Part shown: piece by piece, positions 1 to 7,727 of the stretch | Position numbering within the stretch: position 1 is the first letter of the stretch | Layout of the letters: each line of letters opens with the position of its first letter | Origin: Microbacterium thalli | GTDB lineage: Bacteria; Actinomycetota; Actinomycetes; Actinomycetales; Microbacteriaceae | Direction: 5' to 3' | DNA: 64,000 nt | NCBI RefSeq assembly: GCF_028737325.1 | Contig: NZ_JAQZCH010000002.1 | Span: 1,054,001 to 1,118,000 of the forward strand | The notes under the pieces: generated by a model | Told to the model about the DNA's origin: nothing | Database searches by the model: none | Seen by the model: only the letters and a program-made list of their open reading frames with translations | Position numbers and translations under genes: made by a program

Positions 1-221
1 GCCGGTTCGATGCGCCGCGCGAGACCTGCGTCGGCGAAATCGTTCAACGCGTTGTAGACCGACTGGCGGCTGGCGTGCGGCAGGTCGCCGGCGACGTCCG
101 CGAAGATCTCGTCGGCACTGGCGTGGGGACGCGAGCGCAGGGCGCCGTACACCGCGGTGCGGGAATCGGTCACACGCAGCCCGGAGGCGCGGATGGCCTC
201 GGAAGCGGTCGCGATCGTCAT
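1..221 (-). CDS. Fur-family transcriptional regulator, N-terminal part (truncated by window edge)
   Basis: The first 73 codons of a ferric-uptake-type repressor read leftward off the window. The visible protein is the winged-helix half: after a short N-terminus it has LRVTDSRTAVYGAL, then HASADEIFADV, then the recognition-helix region HASRQSVYNALNDFADAGL, the layout of Fur/PerR/CatR proteins. The metal-binding C-terminal half lies outside the window, so Fur, Zur and PerR/CatR cannot be separated. In actinobacteria such genes often precede a catalase, which could be tested in the neighbouring sequence. The ATG at 221 is chosen because a -10 TAGGCT ends 6 nt before it, which would give a leaderless mRNA. 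A palindrome over the -35 suggests autoregulation. Confidence 0.85.
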   Translation of the reverse strand, partial: MTIATASEAIRASGLRVTDSRTAVYGALRSRPHASADEIFADVAGDLPHASRQSVYNALNDFADAGLARRIEP

Positions 222-227
222 GCCCCC

Positions 228-258
228 AGCCTAGCGGCTTATTTTGATTCGCTCAAAA
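228..258 (-). promoter_or_regulatory. Promoter of the Fur-family gene with overlapping operator palindrome
   Basis: On the minus strand, TTGAGC (256-251), a 17-nt spacer and TAGGCT (233-228) form a good promoter whose start point would fall at the ATG. The perfect inverted repeat TTTTGA-N5-TCAAAA (242-258) covers the -35 box. Its AT-rich arms stand out in 70% GC DNA. This is the arrangement expected for repression of the gene by its own product. The palindrome is seen directly; Fur binding is inference. Confidence 0.7.
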
Positions 259-292
259 CGAAGCCAGGGAAAGGGCCGGATGCGGCATCCCG

Positions 293-1288
293 TCAGCCGA
301 CGACGAGACGCGGCGTGCCGGCCTCGTACTCGGTGAGATCACCGGTCTCGCCGCTGCGCGCGGCGACGCGGCCGAGGCCCAGCATGTAGGCCAGGAACAC
401 GCCCAGCGCGAGCGCGCCGATGCCGATCTTCACCGGCCACGGCCACGGCTGCGCCGTCACGAACCCCTCGACGAGTCCCGCCAGCGCGAGCGCGATGATC
501 AGCCCGATCGCCACCGTCGCGAGCGAGCGACCCGCCGCGGCGAGCGCCTCTCCCCTGCTGCGCCGGCCCGGAGCGATCCACGCCCAGAAGATGTGGAATC
601 CCGTGGCACCGGCCACGAAGATGCACGTCAGCTCCAGCAGGCCGTGGGGCGCGATGTGCAGGAGGAACACGTCGCCCCGGTCGAATGAGATCAGGATGGC
701 GGCGGCCTGCCCGATGCTCACGGCGTTCTGCATCAGCACCATCGCCGGCCACAGGCCGGTGATGCCGAACAGGACGCACTGCGCCGCGATCCACGCGTTG
801 TTCGTCCAGACGGTGCCGGCGAACACAGCCGCCGGATTCTCGCTGTAGTAGGCGGTGAAGTCGTTCTCGGCGTACTGCTCGAGCTGCGCCTGGGATCCGA
901 GGGCGGCGACGGCCGCCGGGTCGCCCGAGACCCAGAAGGCCACGAGGGTCGCGATCACGATGAACACGAGCGCGACGACGAGGGTCGTCCACCGCACGCG
1001 GTACAGCGCCGCCGGCAGCTGCTGCAGGAAGAAGCGCGGGATCTGCCGCAGCACGTTCTCGGGCGCCCCGGTCAGTCGCAGACGAGCCCGCGACAGGATC
1101 ATCGACAGCCGATCTCCCTCGACGCTTCGGCCGGCCGAGGTCTTGATGTCGGCGAGATCCGCGGATGCCGCGCGGTAGCGGGCCACGAGCTCGTCGACGT
1201 CATCGCTCGTCAGACGCCGGGTGCGGCTCAGTGCGTCGAGCCGGTCCCATTCGGCGCGGCGGGCGGCGACCAGGGCGTCGAGGTCCAT
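293..1288 (-). CDS. Stage II sporulation protein M (SpoIIM/DUF95) family membrane protein
   Basis: A 331-aa integral membrane protein. An N-terminal soluble segment of about 95 residues (helical, charged, MDLDALVAARR onward) is followed by a first membrane helix and then the SpoIIM core. Recognisable pieces are the AVFAGTVWTNNAWIA stretch, the glycine-rich GITGLWPAMVLMQNAV segment and the conserved HIAPHGLLELTCIF motif. In firmicutes SpoIIM helps peptidoglycan remodelling during engulfment; in non-sporulating actinobacteria its role is unknown. It is divergent from an RDD protein, a pairing often seen in actinobacteria. The start at 1288 is favoured because TACAGT sits 7 nt upstream; an ATG six codons earlier (1306) overlaps the RDD start. 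Confidence 0.85.
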   Translation of the reverse strand: MDLDALVAARRAEWDRLDALSRTRRLTSDDVDELVARYRAASADLADIKTSAGRSVEGDRLSMILSRARLRLTGAPENVLRQIPRFFLQQLPAALYRVRWTTLVVALVFIVIATLVAFWVSGDPAAVAALGSQAQLEQYAENDFTAYYSENPAAVFAGTVWTNNAWIAAQCVLFGITGLWPAMVLMQNAVSIGQAAAILISFDRGDVFLLHIAPHGLLELTCIFVAGATGFHIFWAWIAPGRRSRGEALAAAGRSLATVAIGLIIALALAGLVEGFVTAQPWPWPVKIGIGALALGVFLAYMLGLGRVAARSGETGDLTEYEAGTPRLVVG

Positions 1289-1304
1289 TTGCTTAACTGT
1301 ACCC
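1289..1304. promoter_or_regulatory. Very short divergent promoter region between SpoIIM and RDD genes
   Basis: Only 16 bp separate the two divergent start codons. On the minus strand TACAGT (1301-1296) precedes the SpoIIM ATG by 7 nt, a typical leaderless layout. On the plus strand only the weaker TTAACT (1293-1298) lies 6 nt before the RDD ATG. The two -10 elements would overlap, so the promoters would compete for polymerase. Confidence 0.5.
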
Positions 1305-2165
1305 ATGACGACGCCCGCGGCCACGGTCGAGATCCGCCAGGACGAGATCCTCACGGGCGAGGCGGTCGCGCTCGATGTCCAGCCGCTGGGATTCTTCCTG
1401 CGCGCCCTCGGCGCGCTCATCGATGTGCTGTGCGGCATCGCCCTGCTGGTGCTCTTCTTCCTCGTCGGCGACCGGATCGTCGGGGGTCTGCAGCTCGATG
1501 CGCTCTCGCCGATCGTGACGATCACGATGCTCGTCCTCGTGCTCGTGGTGATCCCGACGGCGGTCGAGACGTTCTCGCGGGGTCGCAGCCTCGGCAAGCT
1601 CGCCGTCGGCGGCCGCATTGTCCGGGACGACGGCGGCGCCACCGGGTTCCGTCAGGCGTTCATCCGGGCTCTGCTGGGCGTCCTCGAGGTCTGGTTCACC
1701 TTCGGGGCTCTCGCCGGCGTCGTCGCGACCTTCACCCCGCGCTCGACGCGACTCGGCGACATGGTCGCCGGCACGTACTGCGAGCGCACGCGCGCGCCGA
1801 AGCTGCCCGCGCCCGCCGGCCCGGTACCCGCAGAGCTCGAGGAATGGGCGGCTGTCGCCGACGTCGCCCGTCTGCCCGACCGCGTCGCTCGCCGCGCCGG
1901 ACAGTTCGCCCGGTCGGCCGCCGCCATGGACCCTGCTGCGCGCGTGCGTGCGGCGGGAGCGGTCGCGGCGGAGGTGCGTCCGTTCGTGTCGCCCGTGCCG
2001 GCCGCCGACCCCGAGACCTTCGTCCGGGCGGTGGTGGCGCTGCGCCGCGATCGGGAGTACGCCGCACTGCGCCGCATCGACGAGCGCGCCTCGGCCCTCG
2101 CGAACGCCGCGGGAGAGACGCCGCGGGGCTTTCCCGTGCGGGGCTCGGTCACTCCGCCGGAATGA
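1305..2165 (+). CDS. RDD family membrane protein
   Basis: A 286-aa protein whose first ~160 residues form an RDD domain. It has a polar N-terminus, a membrane helix FLRALGALIDVLCGIALL carrying the Arg and Asp of the family name, a second helix, the conserved TFSRGRSLGKLAVGGRIV loop and a third helix ending in RLGDMVAGTYCER. The C-terminal ~110 residues are soluble, Ala/Arg-rich and cytoplasmic, with no domain I recognise. RDD proteins are proposed transporters or antiporter-like proteins, but no substrate can be named here. The ATG at 1305 is used because it opens the first RDD-like residues and lies just after a possible -10. Confidence 0.85.
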   Translation: MTTPAATVEIRQDEILTGEAVALDVQPLGFFLRALGALIDVLCGIALLVLFFLVGDRIVGGLQLDALSPIVTITMLVLVLVVIPTAVETFSRGRSLGKLAVGGRIVRDDGGATGFRQAFIRALLGVLEVWFTFGALAGVVATFTPRSTRLGDMVAGTYCERTRAPKLPAPAGPVPAELEEWAAVADVARLPDRVARRAGQFARSAAAMDPAARVRAAGAVAAEVRPFVSPVPAADPETFVRAVVALRRDREYAALRRIDERASALANAAGETPRGFPVRGSVTPPE

Positions 2166-2183
2166 CCGCCGAGACCGGGACGC

Positions 2184-2390
2184 TCAGACGCGCAGCGTCT
2201 CGTGCCGGATGACGACCCATCCCTTGGGCACCGACAACCGGTCGGTGTGGATCGCGCAGAGGTCGTGCGCGTGGGGGTCGGTGCCGCCGCCGAGCGGACC
2301 GAGCGCCGCCATCTGGTCGCCGTAGTCGAAGGTCAGGGTCGTCACGGCCTCGCGGGCGCAGCCCACCTTCGAACACAGTCTCTCGCGCAT
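2184..2390 (-). CDS. DUF3499 family protein, short
   Basis: A 68-aa protein of the actinobacterial DUF3499 family. The CSKVGCAREAVTTLTFDYGD start and the HAHDLCAIHTDRLSVP segment put Cys and His residues in a pattern that looks like a small metal site (C6, C11, and C/H in the second half). Function is unknown. In actinobacteria the gene is conserved beside the metallopeptidase-like gene and whiB, as here. I place the start at ATG 2390 rather than GTG 2399, because TACCGT (2403-2398) lies 7 nt before 2390 and would give a leaderless mRNA. It is convergent with the RDD gene, 18 nt apart. Confidence 0.75.
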   Translation of the reverse strand: MRERLCSKVGCAREAVTTLTFDYGDQMAALGPLGGGTDPHAHDLCAIHTDRLSVPKGWVVIRHETLRV

Positions 2391-2397
2391 TTGCTCC

Positions 2398-2403
2398 ACG
2401 GTA
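2398..2403 (-). promoter_or_regulatory. -10 element TACCGT for DUF3499
   Basis: TACCGT on the minus strand sits 7 nt before the ATG at 2390 and decides that start. No clear -35 is visible. Confidence 0.45.
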
Positions 2404-2478
2404 GACCCGCGATGCGACGACGACGGGATGCCGCGCCGCGCGGTGCGGCCCGCGCCGTCCGCATCGCGCCGGCGCGCA

Positions 2479-2484
2479 TAGGAT
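2479..2484 (+). promoter_or_regulatory. -10 element TAGGAT for the metallopeptidase-like gene
   Basis: TAGGAT followed by exactly 7 nt and ATG (2492). The upstream in-frame ATG at 2483 lies inside this hexamer, so it cannot be used by a transcript starting at the usual distance. Confidence 0.6.
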
Positions 2485-2491
2485 GGGCGTC

Positions 2492-2932
2492 ATGATCCGG
2501 CGCCGTTCCCGCCCGATTCCGCCTCGCCGGAGCCGGCCCTCGCGGCACGGTCGTCACGGCCGCGACGACCGCAGCCCGGTCGTCCGTCCGCCGTTGCCGG
2601 CGCTCGAGACGCGGGCGGAGCGCTTCGACCTCTCGGTCGGCACCGCTGCCGAGTTCCTCCGCAGCGCGTGGCCCGAACTGCGCGACGTCCGCTTCGAGGT
2701 CGCGGGGATGCCCGCGGCGAGCGACGAGGACGGCATCCCGCGGTGGCGCGTGCTGTCGGACGAGAAGCGCATCATCCTGTACCGGCTGCCGATCGAGCGA
2801 CTCAATCACCTGCACCGCAACGACGATCTGCACCGACGCATGATGGTCGAGAGCTGCGTCTTCCGGGCCGCGGCGGAGTACCTCGACCGCGATCCCTGGG
2901 ACCTCGGCCCGGACCGCTTCCGCTTCCTCTGA
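2492..2932 (+). CDS. Metallopeptidase-family (zincin-like) protein without an intact HExxH
   Basis: A 146-aa protein similar in layout to the short actinobacterial zincin-like family found next to DUF3499 and whiB (in Mycobacterium tuberculosis the neighbour of whiB2). After a very Arg-rich N-terminus comes ALETRAERFDLSVGTAAEF, then IILYRLPIERLNHLHRNDDL, then a final helix MMVESCVFRAAAEYLDRDP. The zinc-binding helix of the parent family should read HExxH; here the position reads VESCV, with the glutamate kept and both histidines lost. It is therefore unlikely to be an active zinc peptidase. It ends 12 nt before the convergent DUF5719 gene. Confidence 0.7.
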   Translation: MIRRRSRPIPPRRSRPSRHGRHGRDDRSPVVRPPLPALETRAERFDLSVGTAAEFLRSAWPELRDVRFEVAGMPAASDEDGIPRWRVLSDEKRIILYRLPIERLNHLHRNDDLHRRMMVESCVFRAAAEYLDRDPWDLGPDRFRFL

Positions 2933-2944
2933 CCCCACGCCCGC

Positions 2945-4333
2945 TCAGGGGTAGACGGTCAGCTCCGCCGCGGCGGCCGCCGAGCCGAAGACCGGATACG
3001 TGCCGATCTGCCCGGCCGCTGCGAAGCCCACGGATCCGTGCACGATGCCCGAGCCGGGATCGACGCGATAGGTCTGGCCGGCGGCGACGGTGACCGTCCG
3101 CGACTCCCCCGCCCTTAGCTCGAGCGTCTGCGCATCGCCGCCCGCGAGCGGCGTGACCGTCACCGTGGCGTCGGAAGCGGCGGCGAGGGTGAGGGTGGGC
3201 CCGGGGGCCTGCGCCACCGCGACGAGCGTCGGCGCATCGATCGCCGGCGCTCCGACGGCCCACGCGAAATCGGCGGGCGCGGAGATGTCGGTCGACGTCC
3301 ACGCCGACGCCACGAGCGGCTGCGCGGCGGTCGCGGTGACGGTGTAGTCGCCGATCGGCATGCCCGTCACCTCGAGCTCGAGCGGTTGTTCGGCGGTCAA
3401 CGCGATGTCGTCCTGCTGCGACACCACGGAGCCGTCGGCGACGGAGCGCACGACGACGCTCGCGGTCGTGTCGGCGGCCGTCGCGAGCAGGCGCACCGAC
3501 AGGCCCCCGGCGGACGAGCCGGAATCGGGCGCCACCGTCACATCGACGGCCGGGATGATCTGAGTGGTCGCCGGCGGCGCCGCCGCCGAGACCTGGTCGA
3601 CGCCGCCCGCGATGAGCGTGCGAGTCAGGGCGGACTGCAGCGACGCGCGTACCGGCGCACCGGCGGCCGTGACGCGGACGACCGGGCTCTCCTCGCCGCG
3701 TCGGAGGGCGGCGAGCGGCACGGCGCGCTGCGTGCGCGCGGCCACGACGACCGACTGCCCCGCCACAGGGTCCTCGGCGCCCTCGGCTCCGTAGACCCGC
3801 AGGTCGACCGTCGCGGGGACGTCGCCGGGGTTGGTCAGCAGCACGATGTCGCTCGCGCCCGTTGCCGCCGAGCCGGCCACGAGCCAGGACTCCATGGCGG
3901 GCCGGGTGCAGGCCGATACGCTCAGGCCGCGCAGGTCGGCCGCATCGAGGACGGAAGCGGATGCCGCCGCGAGGTCGGTCGGGCGCCCGTCGGACGGCTC
4001 GGCGACGAAGGCGGACGGAGCGGTTCCCGTGTCGGCGCGGTCGGGCGTCGCGAGCGATGTCTCGGTAGGCGCGGCGCCGGCGGAGGCCGACACGACGGTG
4101 GCGGCCGCCGCCTCGGTGATCGCCCCCGGCGCGCTCTCGTCACGTCCGAGTACCAGCAACGGTCCGTCGCACGCGGCGACCGACCGGGCCGCCTCGGGGA
4201 CGACGTCGAGCCCGATCGGCTCGCGCGCCGTCGTCGGCCAGGGGCCGACGACGGCGAGCCCGATGCCGCCGGCCACGACCACGGCCGCAGCCGCGCCGAC
4301 GACCGAGCGGGTCACGGTCAGACGTACGCTCAT
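2945..4333 (-). CDS. DUF5719 family secreted/membrane-anchored protein
   Basis: A 462-aa protein with one N-terminal membrane helix (residues ~9-30, VVGAAAAVVVAGGIGLAVV) and then a long extracellular Ala/Thr/Val-rich region of beta-sandwich character, ending in FGSAAAAAELTVYP. DUF5719 proteins are actinobacterial, of unknown function, and usually sit immediately downstream of a large membrane glycosyltransferase, as here. The ATG at 4333 overlaps the stop of that gene by 4 nt (ATGA), indicating translational coupling. The pair probably works at the outer face of the membrane. A role in presenting or modifying a wall polymer is inference from context. Confidence 0.8.
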   Translation of the reverse strand: MSVRLTVTRSVVGAAAAVVVAGGIGLAVVGPWPTTAREPIGLDVVPEAARSVAACDGPLLVLGRDESAPGAITEAAAATVVSASAGAAPTETSLATPDRADTGTAPSAFVAEPSDGRPTDLAAASASVLDAADLRGLSVSACTRPAMESWLVAGSAATGASDIVLLTNPGDVPATVDLRVYGAEGAEDPVAGQSVVVAARTQRAVPLAALRRGEESPVVRVTAAGAPVRASLQSALTRTLIAGGVDQVSAAAPPATTQIIPAVDVTVAPDSGSSAGGLSVRLLATAADTTASVVVRSVADGSVVSQQDDIALTAEQPLELEVTGMPIGDYTVTATAAQPLVASAWTSTDISAPADFAWAVGAPAIDAPTLVAVAQAPGPTLTLAAASDATVTVTPLAGGDAQTLELRAGESRTVTVAAGQTYRVDPGSGIVHGSVGFAAAGQIGTYPVFGSAAAAAELTVYP

Positions 4334-7170
4334 CGCTCTCTCCCTCGAAGATCCCGCGTCCCGACAACACGCGGCACGGCCCGCGAGGCGGAGCGGCTCC
4401 CCCGGGTGGGCAACGCCAGCAGCAGCGCGATCGCGAAGACTGCCGCGATGCCGGTCCACGCCGTATTCGAGACCGTCCGCGCCGACGCCGGGGCCTCGGA
4501 ACGCGGGGGGACGTCGCCCGACAGACGCCAGAGCTCGCCGCGATCGGTCGCGCCGACGGCATCCAATCCGTCCCGACTGTTCAGCGCGGTCGCTGCGGCC
4601 AGGCGCGTCGTGCGCGCGTCCGGAGACTCGCCGGCGACTTCGGGGGCGACGAGGATGAACGCTACCCCGTGCTCGCGGAGCTCGCCGACGACGTCGTTCG
4701 CGGTGTCGGTGACCAGATCGGCCGCGATCTGTGCGGCCGCCTCGTCGCCTTCGGTCAGCTGCGTGCGCGCGGTCACGAGCGTCGACTGCCCGCCGAGGGT
4801 CGCGCTGCCGCCCCAGACGACGTCGACGGCCACACCACCGCTCGTCGGCGTCAGGATGATCGTGCCCAGGCCCGGCCGTCCGGCGCCCTCGGCGGCGACG
4901 AACGCGGGCAGCGTGCTCGTCTCGCCGCGGCTGACGATCGCGATGTCGCGCGCCTGCCCGAGCAGCGTCGGCACCGCCGCGACCACGAGGCCCACGACGG
5001 CGATGCTCGCCGCGACCGTTCGGATCGCGCGCACCGGAACCACGCTGTCGAGCGCGAGCAGCGCGCCTCCGGCCAGCCCCACCCAGGCGAGGCTCACAGC
5101 CGTTCCGGGCCAGAGCGAGATCGGCGTGGTCGTGTCGATCGAGACCGACACACCGGTCGTCACGATCGCGGTGACGACGCCGAGCCCCGCGACCACGAGC
5201 AGCACGACGCCCACGAAACGGCGTGACGAGGCGCCGGCGGCGAGCGCCAGCACGACGATGGGGGCGGTGAGCAGCAGCAGCCACCACATCGTGCCGCCCG
5301 CGCCCGTGAACGCTGACCATCCGGCATCGGCGGGGAAGCCGGCGGCCAGCAGCACGCGGCCGCCGACGTCGTCGCCGACGCGCGGGCCGTTCCACGGCAC
5401 GCCGGGGTCGGCGAGCAGCGACCACGGGTCGCGAGCGAGCAGCCGCGTCACCACGAGCGGTGCCGACAGGGCGAGCGAGGGCACGAGGATCCACAGCCAC
5501 CGGAAGGCGGCGCGGCGGCCGCGCAGCGCCAGGGCCAGCACCACCGCGCACACCCAGATCACCGCGACCGGCGCCGCGAGCACGGGTGAGCACGCCAGCA
5601 CGGCGGCCAGGAGGATGGATGCCGTTCCCGCGTTGCCCCAGGAGCGGTGCGCCGCCGCGGCGGTGAAGGCGAGCCAGGGCAGCACGAGGTGCACGATGAC
5701 GGCCGTCGGCCGGCCGTCGCCGAGCGCGACGAGGAACGCCGGCGCGAGCGCCCAGAGCACCGCGCCGACGATGCGGAGCGCCGGGCGCTCCGTCAGGCGG
5801 GTGGCGGCGAACCAGCCGCCCAGGACGGCGAGCGGCAGCGCGAGGATCCAGAGGACGACGAGCGCCCGCGACGGATCCCCCGGCGAGAACGTGCCGAGGA
5901 CGGCGACGACGGCGCTGAACGGGTCTGCCGGCCCGACCGTGTCCCACCCGAGTGGCCGCTGGGCGCCCGTGGCCTCGTCCCACAGCCGTCCGACGGTGGC
6001 GGCGAGCGGGGCGAGCGCTCCCCCGCCGATCGACGGCCAGCTGAGGGCGGCCGGCATGGCCGCGATCGAGACGACGAGCGCGGCGAGCACCGCCCACGCC
6101 CCGCCGCCGGAGAAGAAGCCGAGGTCCGTGCGCCGCGGCCCGGTGCCGGCGGGCTCGTCCTCGATCAGGCGCTGGCGCATGATGCGCGTGTTCACCCGCA
6201 GCGGGGCGAGTTGCGCCCACGAGGCCCGTCGGTGACGGGCGATGCGCGAGCGGGCGCGCACGACCGGAACGAGGCTCACGAGCACGGTGAACGCCGCGGA
6301 CCATTCCGGGCCGATGCGAGCGGGACGCTTGCCCACGAGGTGGAGGATCGAGCGCCACAGCGCCAGCGGCAGCAGCGACAGCCAGTGCAGCGGCACCAGT
6401 GGCGGCGCGGCATAGACCAGCCGGCGGTGCAGTTGGGCGACGCGGGCCGCGTGCGCCGCGCGGGCGCGAGCACGCGTCGAGTGCGGCGCAGGCGCGCCCG
6501 CGACGCCGTCGTGGGCGACGGCGATGCGGGCGCCGGGGGCGAGCACGACGCGACCGCCCGCGAGACGCACCCGGACGCCGAGATCGAGGCCTTCGTCGGC
6601 GCCGCCGAGCGCGTCGTCGACGCCCTCCAGCTCGCGCCACGCCGCCGTGTGCACGAGCAGACCGCGGACGTCTCCGCCGAGGACGTCGTCCGCGGCATCG
6701 TGCTGGCCCTGGTCGTGCTCGCCGTCGGCGAGGCCCACGGCGGCTCCGAGCCGCGTGAGCGACCGACCGAGCGAGACGATGCGGCTGCGGTCATCCCATT
6801 CGACGAGCTTGGGGACGGCGACGGCCACCGACGGCGCCGTCTCGAGCGCGGCGACGAGGCGCTCGAGGGCGGGCGCCTCCGGTGCGACATCCTGCGCGAG
6901 AAGCCATATGGCGTCGCCGTCGATGCGGCGCGATGCCATCCGCAGCGCAGCGGCGAATCCTGTGCGGGCCGGAGCCGCGATGACCGCTTCTGCGCCCGAT
7001 TCCTCGGCGAGCGTGCGCAGCCGGTCGTCGGCGCCGCACAGCACGATCGTCAGCGCGTCGACGGCGCGCGTCTGCTCGCGCAGCGCGGCGAGCGTGCGCG
7101 AGAGATGGTAGGCCGCGGGTGCGCGTCCATCGGGACGCACGACAAGAAGCGCGTGTACTCGGGCGGGCAT
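4330..7170 (-). CDS. Large membrane glycosyltransferase (GT2-like N-domain plus multi-pass C-domain)
   Basis: A 946-aa protein. Residues ~1-230 are a GT-A fold of family 2 type, followed by a linker and about a dozen hydrophobic helices from residue ~260 to ~690. An extracytoplasmic region and a final helix follow near residue 915 (TGIAAVFAIALLLAL). Where active family members carry an Asp-rich metal motif, this one reads WLLAQDVAPEAPAL, so the DxD is altered and catalysis is uncertain. Homologues are conserved with DUF5719 and whiB across actinobacteria. A -10 TAGGCT lies 10 nt before the ATG. The donor and acceptor are unknown. Confidence 0.8.
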   Translation of the reverse strand: MPARVHALLVVRPDGRAPAAYHLSRTLAALREQTRAVDALTIVLCGADDRLRTLAEESGAEAVIAAPARTGFAAALRMASRRIDGDAIWLLAQDVAPEAPALERLVAALETAPSVAVAVPKLVEWDDRSRIVSLGRSLTRLGAAVGLADGEHDQGQHDAADDVLGGDVRGLLVHTAAWRELEGVDDALGGADEGLDLGVRVRLAGGRVVLAPGARIAVAHDGVAGAPAPHSTRARARAAHAARVAQLHRRLVYAAPPLVPLHWLSLLPLALWRSILHLVGKRPARIGPEWSAAFTVLVSLVPVVRARSRIARHRRASWAQLAPLRVNTRIMRQRLIEDEPAGTGPRRTDLGFFSGGGAWAVLAALVVSIAAMPAALSWPSIGGGALAPLAATVGRLWDEATGAQRPLGWDTVGPADPFSAVVAVLGTFSPGDPSRALVVLWILALPLAVLGGWFAATRLTERPALRIVGAVLWALAPAFLVALGDGRPTAVIVHLVLPWLAFTAAAAHRSWGNAGTASILLAAVLACSPVLAAPVAVIWVCAVVLALALRGRRAAFRWLWILVPSLALSAPLVVTRLLARDPWSLLADPGVPWNGPRVGDDVGGRVLLAAGFPADAGWSAFTGAGGTMWWLLLLTAPIVVLALAAGASSRRFVGVVLLVVAGLGVVTAIVTTGVSVSIDTTTPISLWPGTAVSLAWVGLAGGALLALDSVVPVRAIRTVAASIAVVGLVVAAVPTLLGQARDIAIVSRGETSTLPAFVAAEGAGRPGLGTIILTPTSGGVAVDVVWGGSATLGGQSTLVTARTQLTEGDEAAAQIAADLVTDTANDVVGELREHGVAFILVAPEVAGESPDARTTRLAAATALNSRDGLDAVGATDRGELWRLSGDVPPRSEAPASARTVSNTAWTGIAAVFAIALLLALPTRGSRSASRAVPRVVGTRDLRGRER

Positions 7171-7180
7171 GACGGGCCCC

Positions 7181-7186
7181 AGCCTA
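7181..7186 (-). promoter_or_regulatory. -10 element TAGGCT for the large glycosyltransferase gene
   Basis: TAGGCT on the minus strand ends 10 nt before the ATG at 7170, predicting a leader of only a few nucleotides. It lies beside the CCGACC/GGTCGG hairpin at 7189-7207. Confidence 0.45.
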
Positions 7187-7188
7187 AG

Positions 7189-7207
7189 CCGACCACCTGC
7201 GGGTCGG
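7189..7207 (-). terminator. Possible hairpin terminator downstream of whiB
   Basis: CCGACC (7189-7194) and GGTCGG (7202-7207) form a 6-bp stem with a 7-nt loop about 55 nt after the whiB stop. There is no U tract. It overlaps the -35 area of the next gene, so this is tentative. Confidence 0.3.
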
Positions 7208-7260
7208 GGACAGTGAGCGCGCGGTTCGTCGAGAAAGACCGCCGGCGGCGCCCGCTGTCG

Positions 7261-7581
7261 TCAGACCGCGCGACGCTTGAGCTTGCGACGCTCGCGCTCG
7301 CTCAGGCCACCCCAGATGCCGAAACGCTCGTCGTTCTGCAGGGCGTACTCGAGGCACTCGCCCCGGACATCGCACGAGGTGCAGATCCGCTTGGCGTCGC
7401 GGGTCGAGCCGCCCTTCTCGGGGAAGAACGCCTCGGGGTCGGTCTGGGCGCACAGCGCATCGCTCTGCCACCCGAGCGCGTTGTCGTCGTCGGTGGGGTC
7501 GGCGCGGCGAACGCCCGGAACACCCAGGTTGACCGGATCGACGAACCAGTTGTCGGGAACGCCCGAACGGTATGCCGTCAT
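7261..7581 (-). CDS. WhiB-family iron-sulfur transcriptional regulator (WhiB2/WhmD-like)
   Basis: A 106-aa protein with four cluster-binding cysteines at C44, C67, C70 and C76 (spacing x22, x2, x5), the glycine-rich turn GIWGG at 88-92 and the basic tail SERERRKLKRRAV. WhiB proteins bind a [4Fe-4S] cluster and act with the housekeeping sigma factor to control transcription. Gene context (DUF3499, metallopeptidase-like gene, manA) matches the whiB2/whmD position in mycobacteria, where the gene is tied to cell division, so this is probably the WhiB2 orthologue. The ATG at 7581 is preceded by the strong ribosome site GAGGAGGG (7597-7590). Unlike most genes here it has a real leader and a good promoter. 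Confidence 0.9.
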   Translation of the reverse strand: MTAYRSGVPDNWFVDPVNLGVPGVRRADPTDDDNALGWQSDALCAQTDPEAFFPEKGGSTRDAKRICTSCDVRGECLEYALQNDERFGIWGGLSERERRKLKRRAV

Positions 7582-7631
7582 ATCGTGTTCCCTCCTCGTC
7601 GGCCGGCACGCGGACCGCGTGTCTCGCATTA

Positions 7632-7660
7632 ATTACACCCGTGTGATTCGCTCCGGTCAA
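7632..7660 (-). promoter_or_regulatory. whiB promoter, TTGACC-17-TGTAAT
   Basis: On the minus strand, TTGACC (7660-7655), a 17-nt spacer and TGTAAT (7637-7632) match the housekeeping consensus well. The start point would be near 7625, giving a leader of roughly 45 nt that contains the GAGGAGGG ribosome site. It is one of the two most complete promoters in the window. Confidence 0.7.
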
Positions 7661-7727
7661 GTCGCGGATCGTAAACCCTCAAGCGGGTGTTTAACCTTTG
7701 CGAGCGCTCGTCGGCGTGTCGCGGATA

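Noticed and set aside
1289..1642. 118-codon N-terminal extension of the SpoIIM frame
   Set aside because: It lies opposite the RDD coding region and lacks any family similarity; TACAGT marks the start at 1288.
3386..6235. Long + strand open frame (949 codons) opposite DUF5719 and the large glycosyltransferase
   Set aside because: It is Arg/Ser/Thr-rich with no domain. The minus-strand frames give recognisable proteins with coupled starts, so this is a high-GC frame shadow.
7661..7727. Imperfect repeat TAAACCC...GGGTGTTTA after manA
   Set aside because: The stem needs a 2-nt bulge, so I do not call it a terminator or operator without more support.
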